A model generated the notes under the pieces. That model made no database searches and had not been told where the DNA came from. It saw nothing but the letters and a program-made list of their open reading frames with translations. Shown here piece after piece: positions 8,498 to 15,760 of a stretch of DNA of 64,000 bases. Position numbers and translations under genes: made by a program. Numbering within the stretch: position 1 is the first letter of the stretch; each line of letters starts with the position of its first letter. Source of the DNA: Kamptonema formosum PCC 6407 (lineage in GTDB: Bacteria > Cyanobacteriota > Cyanobacteriia > Cyanobacteriales > Microcoleaceae). The stretch covers positions 1,955,328-2,019,327 of the forward strand of contig NZ_KB235903.1 in the NCBI RefSeq assembly GCF_000332155.1, given 5' to 3'.

Positions 8498-10084
8498 ATG
8501 ATGAGTCAGGCTTTCACCTACAGAAATGTATTTCCTCAGTCAGATGGATCAAACTTCAACTATTCAAGGTTAAACTCTTCAGAAACTGGGAGAATTGATG
8601 TAGACACCACTAAAGTTTTCTTTGAAGGATCTACTTCCGGCACTTTTGACAACGGCGAAAATGAGAAAACTTTAGGAACTCCTACTGCTGGAGACAGTGA
8701 AAGCTATGTGCGGTTTGACGGCAGGAGAAGTGACAGCAACGAATTTAGTGACGAACAGGAATTTAGTCAAGCCAAGGGAATTAGTACAGCCAGTGACATT
8801 CCTTTCAGCCTTGGCAATTTGAATTATCGCAATGGACTTACTGTTTTCGGTTCGGAACCTGAAGGTGATTTTCCTCTCAATGTCAGGCTATCTCTCACTA
8901 ATCCTGTGCCTAGCGATCAGACATTCAATTTTTCATTTAACTTGACGGCTACAAAAAATACAACTGGCGATCCTGTTGAAGATGGAGATATTCTTCGCTT
9001 TTCTGGTTCTGGCATTTCTCAAGAGATAATTAAGTTCCCAGGTTCAACCGGAATTTCAGGATATAGACTTGAGTTAGTAGGATTTTCGGCGGATGGTGGC
9101 AAAACAACACTAGGGCTTTTTAACACCCCAGAACAACGTTTATCTGATGCTCTATTGATTGGTAAAATTAAACCCGTATCTATTCTCGAAGAAGCAGCGG
9201 AAGGAACGATTGAGGCAATAAAAGAGCTACCGGACAATATAAAAAATAAGATAGGAGAGACGGTTGATGATTTTAATACCAGACTTTCAAATTATAGTAA
9301 AGGCTTTTTAGATGGTCTGTACATTAAATTTACGGGTCTACCTAGCGGTCTTTCTCAGCAACGAGTTGCACAAAACTTAAAAGCGTCAGCCGAGCAAAAT
9401 TCAACTTTTCAGATTACTGAAGCAGTAATGGATCAATATCCCGGAGGAATACTGGGAACTGAAAGTAACGATAACATAATCGGTTCACCTGCGACAGATG
9501 TAGTATTAGCTGCGGAGGGTGCTGACACTCTTGAAGGTGCTGGTGATGGCGATTATTTGCTGGGAGGAAAAGGTGACGATCGCATTTTAGGAGAAGATAG
9601 TAATGACATTCTCTCAGGCAATCAAGGTAATGATTTCGTCTCAGGTGGTGTTGCTGATGATTTAGTGAGGGGAGGAAAAGGCAACGATCAAATCTTTGGT
9701 GATGATGGAGAGGATATCTTAATCGGTGAAAGAGGAACTGATCGCCTTACTGGTGGAGGTGGAAGCGATATCTTTATCCTTAGAACAGATACAGGTATAG
9801 AAGAAACCAATCCTGCTAATGCTGATTGGTTACTTGACTTCAATGCAAGTGAAGGCGATCTAATTGGCATCAATGGAGGCGTACCAATTGACATTCTTAC
9901 CTTCAGCCCTACTGATGTCAATCAAGATGGTATTGCTGACACCATTATTCAGTACACAGAAACCAACGAAATTATAGGTGTTTATACAAACATTTTTGGT
10001 GTCGTCATCAACACGCAGCCAGATGTTGTGAAAAATGCCTTATTTACTATTCCTCTAAACGATCCAATCACTCAGATAGGATGA
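8498..10084 (+). CDS. RTX calcium-binding protein with choice-of-anchor K-like domain
   Basis: 528 residues; an AGGAG lies about ten bases before the ATG. Residues ~40-225 (GTFDNGENEKTLGTP..., IPFSLGNLNYRNG, ELVGFSADGG) match the pattern I know as the choice-of-anchor K domain of cyanobacterial surface proteins. Residues ~318-430 hold nonapeptide RTX repeats of the GGxGxDxhx type (LGGKGDDRI, RGGKGNDQI, TGGGGSDIF), which bind calcium outside the cell. There is no N-terminal signal peptide, as expected for a type I secretion substrate with a C-terminal signal. No dedicated transporter gene is adjacent. It is probably secreted or surface-attached; no enzymatic domain is visible. Confidence 0.82.
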   Translation: MMSQAFTYRNVFPQSDGSNFNYSRLNSSETGRIDVDTTKVFFEGSTSGTFDNGENEKTLGTPTAGDSESYVRFDGRRSDSNEFSDEQEFSQAKGISTASDIPFSLGNLNYRNGLTVFGSEPEGDFPLNVRLSLTNPVPSDQTFNFSFNLTATKNTTGDPVEDGDILRFSGSGISQEIIKFPGSTGISGYRLELVGFSADGGKTTLGLFNTPEQRLSDALLIGKIKPVSILEEAAEGTIEAIKELPDNIKNKIGETVDDFNTRLSNYSKGFLDGLYIKFTGLPSGLSQQRVAQNLKASAEQNSTFQITEAVMDQYPGGILGTESNDNIIGSPATDVVLAAEGADTLEGAGDGDYLLGGKGDDRILGEDSNDILSGNQGNDFVSGGVADDLVRGGKGNDQIFGDDGEDILIGERGTDRLTGGGGSDIFILRTDTGIEETNPANADWLLDFNASEGDLIGINGGVPIDILTFSPTDVNQDGIADTIIQYTETNEIIGVYTNIFGVVINTQPDVVKNALFTIPLNDPITQIG

Positions 10085-10122
10085 CGCTGTAGGAAAGTTA
10101 CCCCATAGTTCGTCACATCAAT

Positions 10123-10283
10123 ATTAGCGATCGCCTTTTCCCCATCCACCTCTATTTGTGGTTAAAAAAGAGCGATCGCTCTTTCCCCAAAAAGCGCGAT
10201 CGCCCTTCATCCCTCCGCTTCTATATGCAGTTGCTAAAAAGTGCGATCGCCCTTACGAAATAAGTGCGATCGCGCTTAAAATT
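10123..10283. repeat. HIP1-rich repeat block upstream of PIN gene
   Basis: About six GCGATCGC octamers lie within 160 bases, embedded in a larger unit, TTTGTGGTTAAAAAAG followed by CGATCGCTCTTTCCCC (10155-10206). That unit recurs at 10988-11036 and partly at 11676-11701. The block occupies the gap before the toxin-antitoxin cluster. Confidence 0.75.
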
Positions 10284-10339
10284 AGAATAGAAAAACAACA
10301 TGGTATGATTAATATAGAATTTGTCACAATCCATTATGT

Positions 10340-10813
10340 ATGAGTGAAACTGTCTACATCGAAACCAGTATCTTAGGCTACCTCACCGCCAGAAACACCA
10401 AAAACTTGATTCTAGCTGCAAACATGGAGGTAACACGAGATTGGTGGGAATTTCGGCGAAGCAATTTCAATCTCTACATCTCACAAGTTGTTTTGGATGA
10501 AATAGCACAAGGGGATTCAGAGATTGCGGCTCAACGTTTGGAGATAGTTCGCGACTTTCCATTGCTTGAACTCAATCAAGCTGTACGAGACTTAGCAGGA
10601 CAATTTCTCACACGCAGCAATCTTCCTCCCAAAGCTGCTGATGATGCAGTTCATATTGCAACAGCTACCGTTCACGATTTAGATTACCTGCTAACATGGA
10701 ACTGTAAGCATATCGCTAACGCTCAAATTCAGAGAAAACTTGCAGAAATTAGTCTTGATTTCGGATACCAATTACCGCTAATTTGTACGCCTTACGAACT
10801 ACTAGGAGGTTAA
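10340..10813 (+). CDS. PIN-domain ribonuclease-like toxin (VapC type)
   Basis: 157 residues with a PIN fold pattern: an acidic residue in the first strand (VYIETS, E7), a DEIAQGD segment in the middle, AADDAVHIATA and a late LLTWNCKHIAN. These acidic positions build the metal site of PIN ribonucleases. It is followed after only three bases by a 59-codon gene of a type regularly found beside such PIN genes, which supports a toxin-antitoxin module with toxin first. The first catalytic position is Glu rather than the common Asp. The target RNA is unknown. Confidence 0.8.
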   Translation: MSETVYIETSILGYLTARNTKNLILAANMEVTRDWWEFRRSNFNLYISQVVLDEIAQGDSEIAAQRLEIVRDFPLLELNQAVRDLAGQFLTRSNLPPKAADDAVHIATATVHDLDYLLTWNCKHIANAQIQRKLAEISLDFGYQLPLICTPYELLGG

Positions 10814-10816
10814 TTC

Positions 10817-10996
10817 ATGTGGCAAGATGAGATCGTGGAAGAAATCCACCGAATTCGTGAAGAACACGCCAAGTCGTTCAACTACGACTTGGATGCCATG
10901 TTTGCAGATTGGCAGAAGAAGCAGGCTGAAAGTGGAAGGGAAATAATCTCAAAATCACTCAAGCCACGCACTCAAACCACGTCGATCTGTGGTTAA
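10817..10996 (+). CDS. Putative antitoxin partner of the PIN protein (59 aa)
   Basis: ATG at 10817-10819, AGGAGG about seven bases upstream inside the end of the PIN gene, TAA at 10994-10996. The product contains EEIHRIREEHAKSFNYDLDAMF, a pattern familiar from small proteins encoded directly after cyanobacterial PIN toxins. It is mostly helical and charged. The last codons and the stop (TGT GGT TAA) lie within the dispersed repeat starting at 10988, so the C-terminus may have been rewritten by a repeat insertion. Antitoxin function is inferred from position. Confidence 0.72.
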   Translation: MWQDEIVEEIHRIREEHAKSFNYDLDAMFADWQKKQAESGREIISKSLKPRTQTTSICG

Positions 10997-11036
10997 AAAA
11001 GTGCGATCGCTCTTTCCCCAAAAAGTGCGATCGCCC
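10988..11036. repeat. HIP1-containing dispersed repeat, second copy
   Basis: Nearly identical to 10155-10206: CTGTGGTTAAAAAAG, then TGCGATCGCTCTTTCCCC and AAAAAGTGCGATCGCCCT. It overlaps the 3' end of the 59-codon gene and supplies its stop codon. Confidence 0.75.
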
Positions 11037-11114
11037 TCTGAATAGTAGCATTGACCCTTGTTTCACCCTCGTGCTATAATCAACCAATAATCTTCGTAAT
11101 TATCAATTGCTAAG

Positions 11115-11342
11115 ATGACGCAAGCTGAAAAAATCTCTATTTCCTTACCAACATCGCTAGTAAAATTTATTGAAACCTACAAAATTACTAAAGGATGCCA
11201 ATCACCCTCCCAAGTAATTGAAGTAGCTTTGGAGTTATTGCAGAATCAGGAACTAGAATCCGCTTATCGACAAGCATCTAGTGAAATTGACTCCGCTTGG
11301 GATATAACAATTGCCGATGGATTAACAGATGAAACGTGGTGA
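11115..11342 (+). CDS. Ribbon-helix-helix-type antitoxin (MazE/ParD-like)
   Basis: 75 residues. EKISISLPTSLVKFIETYKITKGCQSPSQVIEVALELLQ reads as a short N-terminal beta strand followed by two helices, the ribbon-helix-helix layout of DNA-binding antitoxins. The C-terminal ~30 residues are acidic and likely wrap the toxin. The gene overlaps the start of the MazF-type gene by 14 bases, so the two are translationally coupled. It should repress its own operon. Confidence 0.85.
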   Translation: MTQAEKISISLPTSLVKFIETYKITKGCQSPSQVIEVALELLQNQELESAYRQASSEIDSAWDITIADGLTDETW

Positions 11343-11667
11343 AATTTACTACGCAAATCTCAGCCCTGCGATTGGATCTGAGATGGATAAACGCCGTCCT
11401 GTGCTATTGGTAAGCAACGATGCAAATAACCGCGCCGCCGATACAGTTACAATTCTGCCAATCACCTCTAATGTGACTCGCGTTTACCCTTTTGAGGTTT
11501 TAATCAATCCAGAGGATAGCGGTTTACCCAAACCTTCCAAAGTACAAGCGCAGCAGGTGCGGACAATTTCTAAACAACGGATTGATGCGGATGTACTAGG
11601 AAACTTGAGTCAGGAAGTCATGCAATTGGTAGATGCGGCTCTCAAACTCCACTTAAAGTTAGATTAA
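11329..11667 (+). CDS. MazF/PemK-type endoribonuclease toxin
   Basis: 112 residues, the usual MazF size. MKRGEIYYANLSPAIGSEMDKRRPVLLVSND is the typical first half: a GE(I/V) strand, then a loop and RRPVLLVS. ILPITSN and QAQQVRTISKQRI follow, as in the family. MazF toxins cut single-stranded mRNA at short motifs. The gene is coupled to the ribbon-helix-helix gene upstream. No key residue appears to be missing, so the module looks intact. Confidence 0.92.
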   Translation: MKRGEIYYANLSPAIGSEMDKRRPVLLVSNDANNRAADTVTILPITSNVTRVYPFEVLINPEDSGLPKPSKVQAQQVRTISKQRIDADVLGNLSQEVMQLVDAALKLHLKLD

Positions 11668-11675
11668 ATTCCCTC

Positions 11676-11728
11676 GCGATCGCTCTTTCCCCAAAAGCGC
11701 GTAGGCGTAGCCAGCCGCAGGCATCGCA
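11676..11728. repeat. HIP1 repeat joined to a GCGTAGGCGTAGCCAGC repeat
   Basis: A partial copy of the CGATCGCTCTTTCCCC repeat is followed by GCGTAGGCGTAGCCAGC (11698-11714) and CGCAGGCATCGC. The second part is a dispersed repeat; a related version is at about 24821-24843, and 17 bases are identical to the tRNA-Tyr variable-arm region. Confidence 0.6.
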
Positions 11729-11775
11729 CCTCCTCCATCCGTGTCAATCAGCGTTTATCTGCCGTTAAAAAGCTA

Positions 11776-12021
11776 TTAATTAGTAAACAAACTCGGCTCC
11801 ACATAAAAAAAACTACCCAGAATCAAGGCCTGCTCTTTGCTGATATCTCGCTGGCCATTAACCAATTCATAAACTCCTGCTTCATCGCCAATAATTCCCA
11901 CCAAATCCGCAGGTTTTAGCGCTCGCTGTTCCATCAAAAATAGTAACAATGAATGAGGTGTAACTGTAACTATAGGTGCATAGTATTCTTTCTCAAATCT
12001 TTCAATTAATACAATCAACAA
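11776..12021 (-). pseudogene. HigA-like antitoxin, N-terminus deleted
   Basis: The frame encodes the C-terminal helix-turn-helix half of a HigA-type antitoxin (HSLLLFLMEQRALKPADLVGIIGDEAGVYELVNGQRDISKEQA...). The only start for this 81-residue frame is an internal TTG, and the family-like sequence continues upstream of it (IDELYELLIVLIERF), showing that the ATG and about the first 40-50 codons are missing. The upstream reading runs straight into the truncated HigB gene, in another frame. I infer one internal deletion that removed the HigB end and the HigA start. Confidence 0.7.
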
Positions 12022-12034
12022 TTCATATAACTCA

Positions 12035-12226
12035 TCAATTATTACCTTTGATGTTAAAAACTGTAAAATTTCCTACCGCTTCAGCTTTAGGAAAAACAGA
12101 TTGCACCTCAACTAAATTTGACCATTTGGCTTTGGTAGCAATTTTAAACCAGTTATCTAAGACTTCCCGACAATCAGCATGACTTTCGCTATATTCACGC
12201 ATCCGCCGATAGCTGATTATGTGCAT
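12035..12226 (-). pseudogene. HigB-like toxin, C-terminus deleted
   Basis: 63 residues beginning MHIISYRRMREYSESHADC and reading WFKIATKAKWSNLVEVQSVFPKAEAVGNFTVFNIKGNN before a TGA. Full HigB toxins of this group are about 95-100 residues and continue with a strand pair (YRLI..., then a THAEYD-like end) that is absent here. The stop comes just where the fused HigA-like sequence begins. The protein should lack the C-terminal part of the RelE-like fold and is probably inactive. Confidence 0.72.
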
Positions 12227-12315
12227 CTGCTATATTTGGCAATTTTAACCAAATTTTATCTTAGCTAAACCAATTTATTTTGTCAAGCGCAAATAGCGAT
12301 CGCCCTTTCCCTTTC

Positions 12316-12389
12316 TCATAAAAACTCAACACACCCAACCATTTCTTCAGGCCTATACACTTCATAAATCAAAACCAAAGCTTCAATGA
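12316..12389 (-). pseudogene. Remnant of a DUF5615 toxin-like gene
   Basis: About 24 codons in frame directly after the DUF433 stop read IIEALVLIYEVYRPEEMVGCVEFL and then TGA. This resembles the C-terminal helix and strand of DUF5615 (PIN-like) proteins, which normally follow DUF433 genes. The N-terminal ~80 codons with the acidic active site are gone, so this is a fragment left by a deletion. Confidence 0.55.
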
Positions 12390-12390
12390 T

Positions 12391-12678
12391 TTAAGGAGAT
12401 GGTGGACTTTTACGTTTTAACTCTTCGATCAAAGCATCTGCTTCAGAAGTGCGGCGGTCAATTTCTTCTCGATGATCGTAATAGTAAGTCATCGCCGCAT
12501 GAACCGAGGCTGGTGATAAATTATAGTCCCTCGCAATTTCTTCTATAGACTCTCCCATCTTCAGATACATCTCAGCAATTTGTGCTACAGAAATTCGATG
12601 ACCAGCGATGCGTGGCTTACCACCAAGTACCCCAGGTGTAATTTCAATATGTTCTGTGATGACTGATTGTTGAGACAT
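12391..12678 (-). CDS. DUF433 antitoxin-like protein
   Basis: 95 residues. HIEITPGVLGGKPRIAGHRISVAQIAEMYLKMGESIEEIARDYNLSPASVHAAMTYYYDHREEID is a clear DUF433 domain with its characteristic GGKPRIxGHRI motif and winged helix-turn-helix. Such proteins usually pair with a DUF5615 PIN-like toxin encoded directly downstream; here only the tail of such a gene remains. It may be an orphan antitoxin that still binds its own promoter or neutralises a related toxin elsewhere. Confidence 0.88.
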   Translation of the reverse strand: MSQQSVITEHIEITPGVLGGKPRIAGHRISVAQIAEMYLKMGESIEEIARDYNLSPASVHAAMTYYYDHREEIDRRTSEADALIEELKRKSPPSP

Positions 12679-13210
12679 AAAAGGTGAAATGCTTTTAATT
12701 GGTAATGTTTATAGTTCTTTAACTTTAGCACAAACAGATCGAGGGCGATCGCTTTAAACAAATTTCGAGCATGAACAAAAGCCTCCGACTAGCTTTATAA
12801 GCGGAGAAAACGTTCTAGCTCGCCCAAATCTTTTCTCCGATCGCATTTTCCTCCTACATAAGAGCCTCCTGTCTCCTGCTATATCTCACAGGGGCAAGGT
12901 ATCCGTTTTACCATCCCACGTTGGTAGCAAATTATACAGCCGCCGATCGCGAGCGCCTGCATTTTATGGCGATCGTAGTTTGAAAACACGCCCTAGCCCC
13001 TAGCGATAAGTTACGATCGCAAAGTAGAAACTCCCGCCAACCAAAAATCCGATCGCACAGGTAAGCCGGAAGCAACACGCCCAAGTCTGAATAATTTAAA
13101 CTAAAATCTACAATCGTCTAGATTGAGGATAGTTGGTGGTCATCAAAAACTTTCAACTTAAGCAAAGCGCCCCATAATCTAAAATCTAAAATCTAAAATC
13201 TAAAATTTTC
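12679..13210. other. Gene-free gap before rodA
   Basis: About 530 bases with scattered HIP1-like sites, an unassigned short inverted repeat around 12781-12806 (GCCTCCGACTAGC... GCGGAG) and, just before rodA, a run of TCTAAAA heptamers (13178-13206). No coding frame with recognisable motifs was found. The rodA promoter must lie here. Confidence 0.5.
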
Positions 13211-14464
13211 ATGTTGAACAAACTACTGGTCAGAAATCGCTGGAAATCCATAGTGCAGCCTTGGCAGGAAGTAGACCTATCACTATTCGCTGCCTGTATC
13301 GGTCTCACCGTGTTTGGGGGGATAATGATTCACAGCGTCGAATTAAACCAAGGGCGCATTGACTGGTGGCGGCACTGGGCCACTGGCGGCGTAGGTTTGG
13401 TACTGGCAATTTTAATCGCCCGCTGCCGTTATGAGATGCTGATTCAGTGGAAATGGATTATCTATGCCTTCATTAATTTTTCACTAATCGCAGTGCGCGC
13501 GATCGGTATTACAGCTTTGGGGGCGCAGAGGTGGATTAACATTGGTGGCTTTCACGTTCAACCCTCAGAATTTGCCAAAGTAGGGGTGATTATCACCTTA
13601 GCAGCCCTTCTGCAAGCGCGACCTTCCCCATCCCTTGGGGATATGTTAAAGATGCTAGCAGTAGTTTCTGTACCTTGGGCGTTGGTGTTGTCGGAACCTA
13701 ATTTAGGAACTTCGCTGGTATTCGGTGCGATCGCAATGGGAATGCTTTATTGGGGTAATGTTAATCCCGGCTGGCTAATCTTGCTAATATCTCCAATTAT
13801 CTCCGCCCTCCTCAACAACGTATTTTTACCCACTTGGTTATTCTGGGTAGTAGGCATGGGTTTGATCGCTTGGCGGACATTACCCTGGTCTTGGTTGACA
13901 GCCCCTACTGCTGTAGCGATCAATGTGATTTCTGGTCAGGTCGGACACTTCTATTGGAATCTCTTAAAAGACTATCAAAAAACTAGGCTGACGGGATTTT
14001 TAGACCCAGAGAAAGATCCTTTGGGTAGCGGATATCACCTCATCCAATCTCGTATTGCTATTGGTTCCGGGGGAGTTCACGGGCGGGGATTATTTCAGGG
14101 AACTCAAACTCAACTTAACTTTATCCCTGAACAACATACAGACTTCATTTTCTCAGCGATTGGTGAAGAACTCGGCTTTATTGGCTGTATTTTGGTCTTA
14201 GGACTTTTTTGGTTTATTTGCTTGCGTTTGGTGATTATCGCTCAAACTGCTAAAGATAACTTCGGTTCTTTGTTGGCGATTGGAATGCTAGCAATGTTGG
14301 TTTTTCAGGTGTTCGTAAATATTGGTATGAACATCGGTTTAGCTCCTGTTACCGGGATTCCGCTGCCTTTCCTCAGTTATGGAAATGCGGCATTACTGAG
14401 CAATTTTATTGCTCTGGGACTGGTGGAGTCTGTGGCTAATCATCGACAGAGGTTGAAGTTTTAA
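13211..14464 (+). CDS. rodA: Rod-shape-determining peptidoglycan polymerase RodA
   Basis: 417 residues with about ten membrane helices. Contains the SEDS-family hallmark GAQRWINIGGFHVQPSE (about residues 107-123) and the FtsW/RodA/SpoVE signature near the C-terminus (MNIGLAPVTGIPLPFLSYG). An extracytoplasmic loop with DPEKDPLGSGYHLIQS and HTDFIFSAIGEE is also typical. SEDS proteins polymerise lipid II into glycan strands in the cytoplasmic membrane with a class B penicillin-binding protein. I call RodA rather than FtsW from the overall pattern. No mre or pbp2 genes are adjacent in this window. Confidence 0.92.
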   Translation: MLNKLLVRNRWKSIVQPWQEVDLSLFAACIGLTVFGGIMIHSVELNQGRIDWWRHWATGGVGLVLAILIARCRYEMLIQWKWIIYAFINFSLIAVRAIGITALGAQRWINIGGFHVQPSEFAKVGVIITLAALLQARPSPSLGDMLKMLAVVSVPWALVLSEPNLGTSLVFGAIAMGMLYWGNVNPGWLILLISPIISALLNNVFLPTWLFWVVGMGLIAWRTLPWSWLTAPTAVAINVISGQVGHFYWNLLKDYQKTRLTGFLDPEKDPLGSGYHLIQSRIAIGSGGVHGRGLFQGTQTQLNFIPEQHTDFIFSAIGEELGFIGCILVLGLFWFICLRLVIIAQTAKDNFGSLLAIGMLAMLVFQVFVNIGMNIGLAPVTGIPLPFLSYGNAALLSNFIALGLVESVANHRQRLKF

Positions 14465-14505
14465 TTGCTAATTGTTAACTGTTAACTGTTAATTGTTAAC
14501 TGGTA

Positions 14506-14624
14506 ATACCAAATCCGAGTTAAATATCCCCGTTATTTCTTAGTCCGCGCAGGCGGACTTCGTTTTTGTAGTAGCGATTTCAATCGCCGAAGCATAAAGA
14601 AATATCAAAATCAGATTTGGTATA
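14506..14624. mobile_element. MITE-like element, family B, copy 1
   Basis: Inverted ends ATACCAAATC and GATTTGGTAT enclose a hairpin (TTAGTCCGCGCAGGCGGACTT) and a palindrome (GCGATTTCAATCGC). Related elements occur at 26730-26835 (opposite orientation) and 31071-31186. It is too short to encode a transposase. A run of TTGTTAACTG heptamers precedes it at 14467-14502. Confidence 0.65.
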
Positions 14625-14639
14625 ATTGGGTAAAAATCT

Positions 14640-14697
14640 CCCCATCTTCCATCTTCCATCTTCCATCTTCCATCTTCCTTCTTCCTTCTTCCTTCTA
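14640..14697. repeat. CATCTTC / CTTCCTT heptamer repeats
   Basis: About five CATCTTC and four CTTCCTT units lie directly beside the 3' end of the GH104 fusion gene. Confidence 0.8.
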
Positions 14698-14698
14698 C

Positions 14699-15760
14699 TT
14701 ACCTGGTTGTCCAGTTATGCCCCGTGTTTAGTTGAGAGTTCTCTAACCTTTCTTGATAAACTTGTTTGAGTTTAGGCATCGACTTTTCTAGAGAGCCGTT
14801 ACCGAAACGCCGCAAAGACGGCCACACAGGAGCAACTTTGCTCGCGGCTATCTCAAATCTCCCCGCTTTGACATCCTGTAAAGCGCCTTTTTCGCGAATT
14901 AATTCTAAAGCCACGCGGTTTTGATTAGCGGGAGTGAAATCCCTGATACCAAGTTTTTTGGCAAAGCGATCCCATGTTGGGCTGAGAAATTGATATCGGC
15001 CCGCAGCGTCTGAACACAGCTTTTTTCCGTACCTACGGCTGCATTTGACTTGTCTGGGATGGTCGCGAAAACTAGAAAATTGAGCACCTGTATACTGAGT
15101 TCGGTAGCCATTGGGACTGTCTGTGCCTTCAGCTACAGCTATCGTGTGGAGAAAAGCTTTAGTGCGGGCTAGATAAAGGGGAGATACTGTTTTTCCTGAT
15201 GAATTGACGCTCAAAACCTCTTCTTTGCGATCGGAGGGATGAACTGAGCTTAGCTGTTCTCCCTCTTTTTTGGTAAGAGGACTTGCTGTAAGAGCAACTT
15301 CACCGAAGAGTCGCACCGTCATCAAACCCAAGGTGAAAAATAAGCCAACGCACAAACTCCACGAACATCCGAAGCCAACAGGTGAGTCTAGAAATTTTAC
15401 CAAATGCGATCGCATCTTCTGGCTATGAGTTGAACTCGCTTGCCAGGGAAATGTGGGCAACATCCCCATTTTTCTGCCGTAAGTGAGGAGGGACTTCACT
15501 GCTGATAGCTTCTGCTTGCAGCTTTGGGATGCAAGTTTCTGGTGTTTGAGGCAAATCGCGAAGGCTCTAATATCCCCCGGAGTGACTTGTGCCAAAGGTT
15601 TTCCTGCAAACAGTCGAAATTCGTTAGCCGCCAGCCAGCAAGAGCGCTGAAGAGCGGGAGCTTTTCGTTGCACCCACAGGTGAATTAATTCTATGTCAGA
15701 AACCTGATACCGTTGGCTTTTTAGATGTTGTGCGTACATCACAGCTCTCCTCACAAGCAA
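14699..15760 (-). CDS. Fusion of recombinase SAM-like domain, TM helix and GH104 lysozyme domain
   Basis: 353 residues in three parts. Residues ~22-105 look like the N-terminal core-binding (SAM-like) domain of XerC/D-type tyrosine recombinases: FAGKPLAQVTPGDIRAFA, KQKLSAVKSLLTYGRKMGML. Residues ~129-152 form one membrane helix. Residues ~197-340 resemble a lambda-type endolysin/GH104 transglycosylase (IAVAEGTD with probable catalytic E211, GRYQFLSPTWDRFAKKLG, AALELI-type helix), which cleaves peptidoglycan. No recombinase catalytic domain (R-H-x-x-R, Tyr) follows. The topology implies a cytoplasmic SAM-like domain and a periplasmic lytic domain. A sequencing fusion is unlikely because the frame is continuous across the junction. 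The ATG at 15758-15760 has a GGAG-like site upstream. Confidence 0.8.
   Translation of the reverse strand: MLVRRAVMYAQHLKSQRYQVSDIELIHLWVQRKAPALQRSCWLAANEFRLFAGKPLAQVTPGDIRAFAICLKHQKLASQSCKQKLSAVKSLLTYGRKMGMLPTFPWQASSTHSQKMRSHLVKFLDSPVGFGCSWSLCVGLFFTLGLMTVRLFGEVALTASPLTKKEGEQLSSVHPSDRKEEVLSVNSSGKTVSPLYLARTKAFLHTIAVAEGTDSPNGYRTQYTGAQFSSFRDHPRQVKCSRRYGKKLCSDAAGRYQFLSPTWDRFAKKLGIRDFTPANQNRVALELIREKGALQDVKAGRFEIAASKVAPVWPSLRRFGNGSLEKSMPKLKQVYQERLENSQLNTGHNWTTR

Noticed and set aside
10158-10343. 61-codon frame across the HIP1 repeat block, ending at the PIN gene start
   Set aside because: Its sequence is translated repeat; there is no ribosome binding site and the PIN partner is clearly downstream.
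14699-15760. Active tyrosine recombinase or integrated phage
   Set aside because: The catalytic Arg/His/Tyr domain is missing and no phage structural genes or attachment-site duplication are seen.
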